NCBI GenBank assembly: GCA_026193355.1
Contig: JAPHTL010000221.1
Location: forward strand, 1 to 13,384
DNA from: Rhodospirillales bacterium
GTDB lineage: Bacteria; Pseudomonadota; Alphaproteobacteria; Rhodospirillales; JAPHTL01
Reading direction: 5' to 3'
Length of the DNA stretch: 13,384 bases
Positions 7,413-13,232 of this stretch are shown piece after piece. Position numbers and translations under genes: made by a program. A model generated the notes under the pieces. The model was not told the DNA's origin and ran no database searches. It was given only the letters and a program-made list of their open reading frames with translations. Numbering within the stretch: the first letter of the stretch is position 1; each line of letters begins with the position of its first letter.

Positions 7413-8708
7413 TCAGGAGTCCTTTCGCCCTGGCGGAAGACTCCGACCCTTGGCGATGGCGGGCTGTCCGAAACGGTTTCGCACTGCGTCCATCGCCATT
7501 TCGACCTTCGCCTGATGGCCTTTTTCCGCATCATCCAGAAGATCCCCCTGAAACGCGCCTCCATCTTGCTTGAAATCAGCCGCGCCAACGCCGATCAGGC
7601 GGAAGGCGCGTCCATCCGCCTCCGCTTCGAGGATCGGCAGCGCCGTACGGAACAGGGTTTCGGCCAGTTGCGTTGGAGCGTGCAGGCGGCGTGAGCGGGT
7701 AATCAGGCGAAATGCCGAGGTCTTGAGCTTCAGGGTCACCGTCTGCCCGCTCAACCCGGCGGCCTTGAGGCGGGCGGAAACTTTTTCGCACAGCGTCCAA
7801 AGTTTATGGCGAAGGTCGGACAGGTCGGAAAGGTCGCTATCAAGGGTTGTTTCGTTCGAAATGCTTTTGACGGGGTTGTAGGGGATCACGCTGCGGTCGT
7901 CCTCGCCACGGGCGAAATCATACAGCCGGACGCCTATGCTGCCGTAACGTCGCACCAGTTCACCGCAACCAAAGGCCCGTAACTGCCCGATGGTTCTGAT
8001 ACCGTCGTTTTCCAGTGTGGCGCAGAGCGCCTTGCCAACCCCCCATAACAGGCTTACCGGCCGACTGGCGAGAAAGTCGTCGGCGTCCTGTCTGCCGATT
8101 ACGGCGAAACCGCGTGGCTTGTCGAGGTCCGAGGCGATCTTGGCCAGAAACTTGTTGTAGCTGAGCCCAACCGATGCGGTGACGCCCACTTCCTCCTCGA
8201 TCCGTTTGACCAGGTGAAGCAGGGTGTGCGCCGCACTGCCGTGGTGCAGGCGTTCGGTCCCGGAAAGATCAAGGAACGCCTCGTCGATGGAAAGCGGTTC
8301 AACCAGCGGCGTAGCCTCCTCCATGATGTTTCGCACCTGTTCTCCGGCGATGCGATAACGTTCCATGTCGGGGCGAATGACAACCGCCTCGGGGCAGCGC
8401 TTTCGCGCTTGATACATCGGCATGGCGGAGCGGACTCCCTTGAGCCGCGCCAGATAGCAGCAAGCGGCAACAACGCCGCGATGACCGCCGCCGACGATGA
8501 CGGGCGTGGACGCCAGTTCCGGGCGGTCGCGTTTCTCAACCGACGCATAAAAGGCGTCGCAATCGATATGCGCGATAAAAAGGCTGTGGAGTTCCGGATG
8601 GCGGATGATCCTGGGCGATCGGCATGCGGGGCAGCGTGTCGCCAGTGGATCGTCAACCGGCGCGGTGCAGTCGCGGCACAGGCCGGGCGTTTGTGACGCC
8701 GGGGACAT
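7413..8708 (-). CDS. dinB: DNA polymerase IV (Y-family, translesion) with N-terminal zinc-ribbon-like motif
   Basis: This 431-residue error-prone polymerase copies past damaged bases. The Y-family signatures are present: the palm aspartate D49 in HIDCDAFYASVEKR with Y54 at the steric-gate position, VRSAMPM in the fingers region, and the catalytic pair D142-E143 in SIDEAFLDL. Helix-hairpin-helix thumb residues (SLLWGVGKAL) and the little-finger domain follow. Before the polymerase core there are about 40 extra residues with C11-x2-C14 and C26-x2-C29, a likely zinc ribbon that many alphaproteobacterial Pol IV proteins carry. QGDLL at 387-391 sits where a beta-clamp-binding motif is expected but matches the consensus poorly. 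The ATG at 8706-8708 shares its A with the stop codon of the upstream kinase gene, so translation is probably coupled. I see no clear LexA box just upstream of this gene. Confidence 0.95.
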   Translation of the reverse strand: MSPASQTPGLCRDCTAPVDDPLATRCPACRSPRIIRHPELHSLFIAHIDCDAFYASVEKRDRPELASTPVIVGGGHRGVVAACCYLARLKGVRSAMPMYQARKRCPEAVVIRPDMERYRIAGEQVRNIMEEATPLVEPLSIDEAFLDLSGTERLHHGSAAHTLLHLVKRIEEEVGVTASVGLSYNKFLAKIASDLDKPRGFAVIGRQDADDFLASRPVSLLWGVGKALCATLENDGIRTIGQLRAFGCGELVRRYGSIGVRLYDFARGEDDRSVIPYNPVKSISNETTLDSDLSDLSDLRHKLWTLCEKVSARLKAAGLSGQTVTLKLKTSAFRLITRSRRLHAPTQLAETLFRTALPILEAEADGRAFRLIGVGAADFKQDGGAFQGDLLDDAEKGHQAKVEMAMDAVRNRFGQPAIAKGRSLPPGRKDS

Positions 8709-9625
8709 CAGGGGGCGTCTTCATTGCTGTCCGGCAGCCAAAGCCATGCCGCGCCCCGAACGCCGCTGGAATCGCCATGAACGTTGGGCAGAAGGGGCGT
8801 ATCGACCCTGTCAGAAAAAACCCAGTCATCCCACAGGCGTGGAACCACGTCGTAAAGTTCCCTGATGTTTGATAGGCCGCCGCCGAGGATGATCGCATCG
8901 GGGTCGAGAAGGTTGATGACCGTCGCCAGGGCGCGGGCCAGCCGGTCGGCGTAACGGGACAATGCGTCCTTTGCGGCTTTGTCTCCCCATTCGGCCAGCC
9001 CGGCGATGTCCTTTGCGCTGAGGCTGCCGCCAATCGGCGCCTGAAAATCCCAGGCCAGACCCGGCCCGGAAAGGAAAGTTTCAATGCAGCCTTGCTGCCC
9101 GCAATAGCACGGCGGTCCGGGGCGCTCGTCATCCATGGGCCAGGGCAGGGGGTTGTGCCCCCATTCGCCCGCTATGGCATTGGGACCGACAAGGGGGCGG
9201 CCATCAATTGCGATGCCGCCTCCAACCCCTGTTCCGATGATGACTCCGAAAACTACGCGCAGGCCGGCGCCAGCCCCATCCACCGATTCTGAAACGGCGA
9301 AACAATTTGCGTCATTGGCAAGGCGAATGGTGCGGCCAAGTGCGGCCTCAAGATCGCTTTGCAAGGGGCGGCCGATCAGGCAGGTGGAATTGGCGTTTTT
9401 GACCAGCCCCGTGGCGCGAGACAGCGCGCCGGGGATACCGACGCCGACGCTGGCCTTGAAACCCGTCGCGGTTTCCAGCGCATCGACCATGTCGCGCACG
9501 GCGCGCACCGTTCCGTCGTAATCGCCTTGCGGGGTGTCCGCGCGCAGACGCCCCTGTTCACGACCAGTGGCATCAAGGGCCAGTGCCTCAATTTTGGTTC
9601 CACCGAGATCGATGCCAATGCGCAT
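8708..9625 (-). CDS. mak: ROK-family sugar kinase, fructokinase (Mak) type
   Basis: This 305-residue protein closely resembles E. coli Mak, which phosphorylates fructose (and weakly other hexoses) with ATP. Visible features are the ATP-binding IDLGGTK (5-11), the catalytic D105 in RLANDANC, the second phosphate motif VIIGTGVGGG, and the ROK zinc site H157, C173, C175 and C180 in GEWGHNPLPW and CYCGQQGCIETF. The C-terminal VHGDSSGVRGAAWLW is nearly the same as in Mak. The ATG at 9625 has AGGAGA six bases upstream. The stop codon overlaps the dinB start by one base. Two small unknown genes precede it on the same strand, the nearer ending 111 bp away. I see no fructose transporter or other fructose gene nearby. 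Substrate is inferred from similarity; N-acetylglucosamine or glucose cannot be excluded. Confidence 0.88.
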   Translation of the reverse strand: MRIGIDLGGTKIEALALDATGREQGRLRADTPQGDYDGTVRAVRDMVDALETATGFKASVGVGIPGALSRATGLVKNANSTCLIGRPLQSDLEAALGRTIRLANDANCFAVSESVDGAGAGLRVVFGVIIGTGVGGGIAIDGRPLVGPNAIAGEWGHNPLPWPMDDERPGPPCYCGQQGCIETFLSGPGLAWDFQAPIGGSLSAKDIAGLAEWGDKAAKDALSRYADRLARALATVINLLDPDAIILGGGLSNIRELYDVVPRLWDDWVFSDRVDTPLLPNVHGDSSGVRGAAWLWLPDSNEDAP

Positions 9626-9736
9626 TGCTTTCTCCTGGCCGGGGAATACCGGTCCGATTGCCCAGTATTCCGCAAGCGTCCGCGCGCCGCCAGCATGAAG
9701 CCGGGCGGAACGGGTGATTTCCCGGTTTCAGATGTA

Positions 9737-9955
9737 TCAGGCGGATGCGGCGCGAAGGGGATGGTCGCTGGCGCGAAGCGAATCGGATTCCTCGTCCGGC
9801 CATGGCGAGATCAATAATCCGTCGGGAATGCGGCTCAGGCCATGTCGTCGACAAATCGCCTGGGCGGCATGCTCGATGTCATGGGCTTCGATGACATCGT
9901 GACGCTTGAAGGAGGGCGTGTCACCGGGAGGAAGATAATAACGGAAAAATGCCAT
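9737..9955 (-). CDS. Small hypothetical protein (72 residues)
   Basis: This is a small cytoplasmic-looking protein I do not recognise. It begins MAFFRYYLPPGDTPSFKRHD and has an Ala-rich helix (HDIEHAAQAICRRHGL) in the middle and a Pro, Asp and Glu containing tail. No signal peptide or membrane segment is visible. The ATG at 9955 has only a modest GGAG about 10 bases upstream. It begins 18 bp after the stop of the next gene on the same strand, which supports an operon, and that linkage is the main reason for accepting so short a frame. Opposite-strand frames here look like shadows. Confidence 0.55.
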   Translation of the reverse strand: MAFFRYYLPPGDTPSFKRHDVIEAHDIEHAAQAICRRHGLSRIPDGLLISPWPDEESDSLRASDHPLRAASA

Positions 9956-9973
9956 GGTGCGGTGACTCCGGTG

Positions 9974-10294
9974 TTATTTCGCCAAATCCAGGAGCCGCCG
10001 TTCCTCGGCGACCGTTCCGGCCAGGAATTTGCCGTTGATGAAACGTGCGCTGGGGTAAGAGGCCGCGCCCTTGCGCATTTTCTCGATGCGCAGGACCTTG
10101 CCGTCGGGGCGCAGGTATTGCGCTTTTACACGGGCCTCGTCCTTCGTCCGGGCATGGACGACTTCACTGGCGGAGCCTTTTTTCGTGCAGGTTTTGGTGA
10201 AATGGACGGTGAAGATGTGCGCGGACCCGCGAGGCCAGTCGGAAAAATCCGTCGCCCCATCATTCGTCTTCGGCTTGGGTCCCGTCTCCCCCAT
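9974..10294 (-). CDS. Hypothetical protein (106 residues), basic
   Basis: This protein is of unknown function. The first 20 residues are polar and probably flexible. Residues 25-75 look like a small alpha/beta fold: a strand with HIFTVHFTKTCTKKG, a helix KDEARVKAQYL, and a strand KVLRIEKMRKG. A short C-terminal helix (VAEERRLLDLAK) ends the protein. It is strongly basic, so nucleic-acid or phosphate binding is possible but unproven. The ATG at 10294 has a GGGGGGAAG sequence ending seven bases upstream, a usable ribosome site. It is the first gene of a likely four-gene minus-strand cluster that runs on to the sugar kinase and dinB. Confidence 0.65.
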   Translation of the reverse strand: MGETGPKPKTNDGATDFSDWPRGSAHIFTVHFTKTCTKKGSASEVVHARTKDEARVKAQYLRPDGKVLRIEKMRKGAASYPSARFINGKFLAGTVAEERRLLDLAK

Positions 10295-10589
10295 TATGTG
10301 TCTTCCCCCCTTTTAGACCCGGACTTCGATGGAAACGCTTAAATCCGGAAGAAGATGCTTTGGAAAGGTCCACTTTTACTTTCCGACCGCAGGATCTGTG
10401 CGGCATTAGATGGTCAAAAGCGGATCTTCTTTCAAATCATCGCCTCACGAATCTTATGGATAAATAGAGATGTGTGTCAATGCAAAATACACTTCATATT
10501 GTGTTTGGCACTATATTTTGTGGTTGATTTTGACCGCAGGCGAGTCCCATACAATGCCTGTACGAATCGATGGTTTTTCTGTCATTGAA

Positions 10590-10609
10590 TGATGAATCGA
10601 TATTCATCA
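10590..10609. repeat. Inverted repeat, 8-base arms with 4-base spacer
   Basis: TGATGAAT (10590-10597) is followed by CGAT and the exact reverse complement ATTCATCA (10602-10609). It lies inside a wider pairing of AATGCCTG (10553-10560) with CAGGCATT (10608-10615), followed by a T-rich stretch. It could be an operator or part of a structured RNA. The AT-rich stem would make a weak terminator. Confidence 0.6.
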
Positions 10610-10722
10610 GGCATTTTTCTTCTTTCTGGACGCAGGAGAGGGAAGAACAGCACCGCCGTGGCGGACAGTATTCATTGCCTTTCATTTGTTTACCGCATTT
10701 TAAGGCTTTCGGCAGAGACTTG

Positions 10723-10742
10723 CGATGTTCGTAACGATGTTC
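10723..10742 (+). repeat. 8-base direct repeat upstream of an unknown gene
   Basis: CGATGTTC occurs at 10723-10730 and again at 10735-10742, a 12-base period, ending 13 bases before the GTG at 10756. A shorter third copy (CGATG) follows at once. It may be a regulator site near the start of transcription or translation, or simple local duplication. Confidence 0.4.
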
Positions 10743-10755
10743 CGATGGAATAAAG

Positions 10756-11148
10756 GTGGGCGAAGTCGTCGTGAAAACCACGAAAAGAACGATGATTCCT
10801 TCCGGTGAAGGTGACAGCGGGTGGCGCGGTCGTACGCTGCGTGACGCCGGGGGAAAGCTGGCCTTCGCTACGCTTGTCCTTGCCAGCGTCATTGATGATG
10901 CCGAGTGCGCCATGGCTTCGAACGGACAGTTGGGCGCGGATGAACTGGCATCAACGATCGACGCCTTGCGCCGCAGCCTGATGACGCAGGAGCGCATGAA
11001 CGAATTTTTGCCAACGGAAGCGGTACGGGAGGGATCCCGCCATTTCCGGGCGTGGTGCGAGAAGGACGCGCTACACGATTTGCCGGCGCTTCGAACCTTT
11101 ACAGCGACCGCCACGGAGAAAACGTCTGGGCAGCAGCCCAAACGCTGA
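10756..11148 (+). CDS. Hypothetical protein (130 residues)
   Basis: I do not recognise this protein. After a polar basic N-terminus it has a helical segment AGGKLAFATLVLASVIDDAE (31-50), which is only moderately hydrophobic and more likely a buried helix than a membrane span. A second amphipathic helix follows (ADELASTIDALRRSLMTQER, 61-80), then a third region with FRAWCEKDALHDLPAL. The C-terminus is polar. Codon use is typical of the real genes here, while the opposite-strand frame reads as a Ser and Arg rich shadow. The start is uncertain: GTG at 10756 has a weak GGAA, GTG at 10771 has GGTGGG about 10 bases upstream, and ATG at 10792 is also in frame. It ends 30 bp before the next plus-strand gene, so the two are probably one operon. 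Confidence 0.6.
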   Translation: MGEVVVKTTKRTMIPSGEGDSGWRGRTLRDAGGKLAFATLVLASVIDDAECAMASNGQLGADELASTIDALRRSLMTQERMNEFLPTEAVREGSRHFRAWCEKDALHDLPALRTFTATATEKTSGQQPKR

Positions 11149-11178
11149 ATTTGATCGTATCAGGGGGCCTGGGGATAC

Positions 11179-11928
11179 ATGTCTAGGGATTTTGGAATCA
11201 GCAGGGGCGGCATGCGCCTTGCGATGCAGGTCAAGGAAGGTTACAGGCGCAAGGAGCCGTTGTTCACGGACGAGAAACGTCGTCGGATCCTGATGCCTGA
11301 ACACCTCCTGAACCGCGATCTTGACCTTGAATCGTTTGAAGACCCTCTTCCGCTGGCCCTTGTCGCTGCGCGCGACCCTGAAGGCGCGATGGCGTTGTCG
11401 GCGGCGACGCGGCTTAGCCCGAAGGCTTGCGGTGGAAACCTGATCAGGGGCGTTTATTCCATCGTCGGCGAGACAACGCGGCACGACGAGGTCAGCAAGT
11501 GCGTCAACCTGATCACCGAAAGCGCCTTTGATCCCGATGTCATTCACCGGGTTCACAGTCATGTCGCTGACTATGTTGTGCGCGCCCGCAAGGCCTACAG
11601 CGAGGCGCTTCGCGCCAACCTTCGCGCCCTGATGGATGGCGACCTGACGCCGCGCAAGTTCGTTCGCGATTTCTTTGAGCTGACCGAGGCCGGGAACCTT
11701 CGTTTTGAAATACGAAAGAAACTGGTGAACAGCCTTCTTCTTTCAAAAACCGTTCGCCCCGGCATCAAGTTCCTGTTTCTTGAGAACCTGCATTACTTCC
11801 CGGAACCCGTCTATGTTGCGATCATCGAAGAGATCATCGCTGCGCCGGAAGCCACACATCTGGACCCGATAAAAGAGGAATTGCGCTGGATGCTGGGGAT
11901 GCACAGGGAAGGTAAATCCATCCACTGA
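11179..11928 (+). CDS. Hypothetical protein (249 residues)
   Basis: This is a soluble, charged protein of unknown function. It opens with MSRDFGISRGGMRLAMQVKE and a basic patch DEKRRRILMPEHLLNRDLDL (31-50). A central region with possible metal or catalytic residues follows (RHDEVSKC at 101-108, VIHRVHSHVADY at 121-132), then long helices to the end (RKAYSEALRANLRALMDG, and FLENLHYFPEPVYVAIIEEI). No signal peptide or membrane helix is visible. The ATG at 11179 has a CTGGGGA sequence a few bases upstream. The long, regular sequence and third-position GC bias make it a certain gene even though I cannot place the family. It follows the 130-residue unknown gene by 30 bp. A perfect 12-base palindrome begins directly after its stop codon. 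Confidence 0.8.
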   Translation: MSRDFGISRGGMRLAMQVKEGYRRKEPLFTDEKRRRILMPEHLLNRDLDLESFEDPLPLALVAARDPEGAMALSAATRLSPKACGGNLIRGVYSIVGETTRHDEVSKCVNLITESAFDPDVIHRVHSHVADYVVRARKAYSEALRANLRALMDGDLTPRKFVRDFFELTEAGNLRFEIRKKLVNSLLLSKTVRPGIKFLFLENLHYFPEPVYVAIIEEIIAAPEATHLDPIKEELRWMLGMHREGKSIH

Positions 11929-11940
11929 CCACGATCGTGG
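11929..11940. repeat. Perfect 12-base palindrome after a stop codon
   Basis: CCACGATCGTGG begins immediately after the TGA at 11926-11928. It has no T-run behind it, so a terminator is unlikely. Lying 11 bases before the -35 box of the next gene's candidate promoter, it could be a dimeric regulator site. Confidence 0.5.
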
Positions 11941-11950
11941 CCTCCAGCCG

Positions 11951-11979
11951 TTGACACTCCGGGCGCATCGGTCCATATG
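11951..11979 (+). promoter_or_regulatory. Candidate promoter of the MBL-fold hydrolase gene
   Basis: A perfect TTGACA (11951-11956) is followed after 17 bases by CATATG (11974-11979), a poor -10. The leader would be about 65-70 bases and contains a possible stem of TGCCCG (12002-12007) with CGGGCA (12020-12025). Confidence 0.4.
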
Positions 11980-12053
11980 CATGACACGTTTCGTCAGCAC
12001 CTGCCCGTCAGCGCCTGCGCGGGCACCCCTGATATTCTGTTGTGAGGTTTCCT

Positions 12054-13088
12054 GTGTCAGACAATCCGATCACCTATGCCTTTGATGGTATCCCCGAACA
12101 TGGCGTCGTTGAAAAGGTGGGGCCGGGTATCTTCTGGGTGCGGATGCCACTGCCGTTCAAGCTTAACCATATCAACCTGTGGCTTTTGGAAGATGGTGAC
12201 GGCTGGACGATCGTCGATACGGGCTTCGCCAACGATGACGTCAAGGCGCTGTGGGACAGGATTTTTGATACTGTTCTGGATGGGCGTCCGGTCAAGCGGG
12301 TCATCGTCACCCACTTCCACCCCGACCATATGGGACTTGCAGGCTGGTTGACCGAGCGCTTCGGCGTCCAGATGTGGACTACCCTTGGCGAATTCGCCTT
12401 TGCGCGCATGTTGAGCCTTGATCTGGCTGTTGAGGGGGCGTCACGGGATGTCTTCAGCGGCTTTTACAGGGCGGCGGGTTTTGGCCCGGAATTCATGTCG
12501 ATTGTCGAATCGCGGGGCAATCCCTACCCCAAGCGGGTGACGCCTATTCCGCCCGCCTATATACGGATGCGTGACGGCGATACCGTTGAAATAAACGGCC
12601 ACGGGTGGAAGGTGATCACCGGCACCGGTCATTCGCCCGAGCACGCCTGCCTTTACTGTGAAGACCTTGGCATGATGATTTCCGGGGATCAGATCCTCCC
12701 CCGCATCAGCCCCAATGTCAGCGTCTGGCCGCAAGAACCGGAAAGCGACCCGCTTGCCCTGTTTCTTGAAAGCATCGACCGTTTTCGTGACCTGCGCCCC
12801 GATACCCTGGTCCTGCCCAGCCATGACGCGCCGTTCACGGGACTGGATGCGCGGCTTGACCAATTGGCCCATCATCATGATGACAGGCTGGAGGAAACCT
12901 TTCGCGCCTGCGATGCGCCCTCGACCGGGGTGAAAATTCTCAACAGCCTGTTCACCCGTGAACTGGATGACCATCAGCTCTTTTTCGCCATTGGCGAAAC
13001 CCTGGCGCACCTTCATCACCTGCGAGGGCAGGGGCGATTGCAAACGGAGCGCGGGGCAGACGGAATCGACCTCTGGGTTCAAGCCTAG
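12054..13088 (+). CDS. MBL-fold metallo-hydrolase, LACTB2-like
   Basis: This 344-residue protein has the metallo-beta-lactamase fold with a complete two-metal site: H87, H89, D91 and H92 in THFHPDHMG, H193 in GTGHSPEH, D212 in SGDQILPRISP, and H257 in LPSHDAPF. The GDQ-LPRISPNV element and the C-terminal helical winged-helix-like region (about 270-344, starting with LAHHHDDRLEETF) place it with the LACTB2/BLACT type. Members of that group include RNA-cleaving and thioester-hydrolysing enzymes; substrate cannot be read from the sequence. No signal peptide is present, so it acts in the cytoplasm. I chose GTG at 12054 (protein MSDNPITYAFDG) because GAGG lies six bases upstream; the GTG at 12042 would overlap that site. 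It seems to have its own promoter, and paired hairpins follow it. Confidence 0.9.
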   Translation: MSDNPITYAFDGIPEHGVVEKVGPGIFWVRMPLPFKLNHINLWLLEDGDGWTIVDTGFANDDVKALWDRIFDTVLDGRPVKRVIVTHFHPDHMGLAGWLTERFGVQMWTTLGEFAFARMLSLDLAVEGASRDVFSGFYRAAGFGPEFMSIVESRGNPYPKRVTPIPPAYIRMRDGDTVEINGHGWKVITGTGHSPEHACLYCEDLGMMISGDQILPRISPNVSVWPQEPESDPLALFLESIDRFRDLRPDTLVLPSHDAPFTGLDARLDQLAHHHDDRLEETFRACDAPSTGVKILNSLFTRELDDHQLFFAIGETLAHLHHLRGQGRLQTERGADGIDLWVQA

Positions 13089-13096
13089 CGGTTCGA

Positions 13097-13124
13097 ACGA
13101 AACGGAAGCGTTTTCCGGTTTCGT
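13097..13124 (+). terminator. Hairpin after the MBL-fold gene, possible terminator
   Basis: ACGAAACGGAA (13097-13107) pairs with TTCC-G-GTTTCGT (13113-13124) with one bulged G and a five-base loop. It begins 8 bases after the stop codon, the usual place for a terminator. There is no T-run, so it may instead be half of an intergenic repeat with the hairpin directly following. Confidence 0.4.
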
Positions 13125-13167
13125 GTCTTGAGTCTGATGGATCGGAATGATCCGCCAGACTCAAGAC
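13125..13167. repeat. Long inverted repeat with 12-base perfect arms
   Basis: GTCTTGAGTCTG (13125-13136) and its exact reverse complement CAGACTCAAGAC (13156-13167) enclose a second inverted repeat, GGATC (13139-13143) and GATCC (13149-13153). The result is one near-continuous hairpin, extendable by a T-G and a G-C pair outside the arms. It sits directly against the preceding hairpin. It resembles a bacterial interspersed palindromic repeat, but copy number in the genome cannot be judged here. Confidence 0.7.
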
Positions 13168-13193
13168 GCTAGCCCTCTGGCATTTTCATCACG

Positions 13194-13232
13194 TTTGGCC
13201 GACAATCCCCCTGTAATCGTGCGGGGGCCAAA
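13194..13232 (+). promoter_or_regulatory. Possible hairpin covering the ribosome site of the next gene
   Basis: TTTGGCC (13194-13200) is exactly complementary to GGCCAAA (13226-13232), whose last base is the A of the ATG. Inside it, CCC within 13207-13211 can pair with GGG at 13223-13225. Together they could hide the G-rich ribosome site and start codon. Confidence 0.35.

Larger units (their letters stand above)
10295..10755. other. AT-richer intergenic region with repeats, no clear gene
   Basis: These 461 bp lie between divergent genes. The composition drops well below the surrounding coding DNA; for example 15 of 50 bases are G or C in 10481-10530. I find an inverted repeat (10590-10609) nested in a longer-range pairing (10553-10615) with a T-run after it, and an 8-base direct repeat at 10723-10742. 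Short open frames are present but none looks like a protein. A TACAAT at 10550-10555 resembles a -10 box, but no -35 box lies at a normal distance. Promoters of both flanking genes are expected here, and a small RNA is possible. Confidence 0.55.

Noticed and set aside
9842..10342. Plus-strand open frame of 166 codons
   Set aside because: It spans two minus-strand frames and their gap, and its product looks like a reverse-complement shadow; the minus-strand frames have ribosome sites and operon spacing.
10506..10521. Sigma-54-like promoter (TGGCAC, five bases, TTTGT)
   Set aside because: The -24 half is perfect but the essential GC of the -12 half reads TG, and the distance to the next gene is about 235 bases.
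10355..10588. Plus-strand open frame of 77 codons in the AT-rich gap
   Set aside because: The composition is rich in Cys, Trp, Phe and Ile as expected from translated AT-rich non-coding DNA, and no good ribosome site precedes it.
10494..11141. Minus-strand open frame of 215 codons
   Set aside because: It is Ser and Arg rich, runs into the AT-rich non-coding region, and sits opposite a plus-strand frame with normal protein character.
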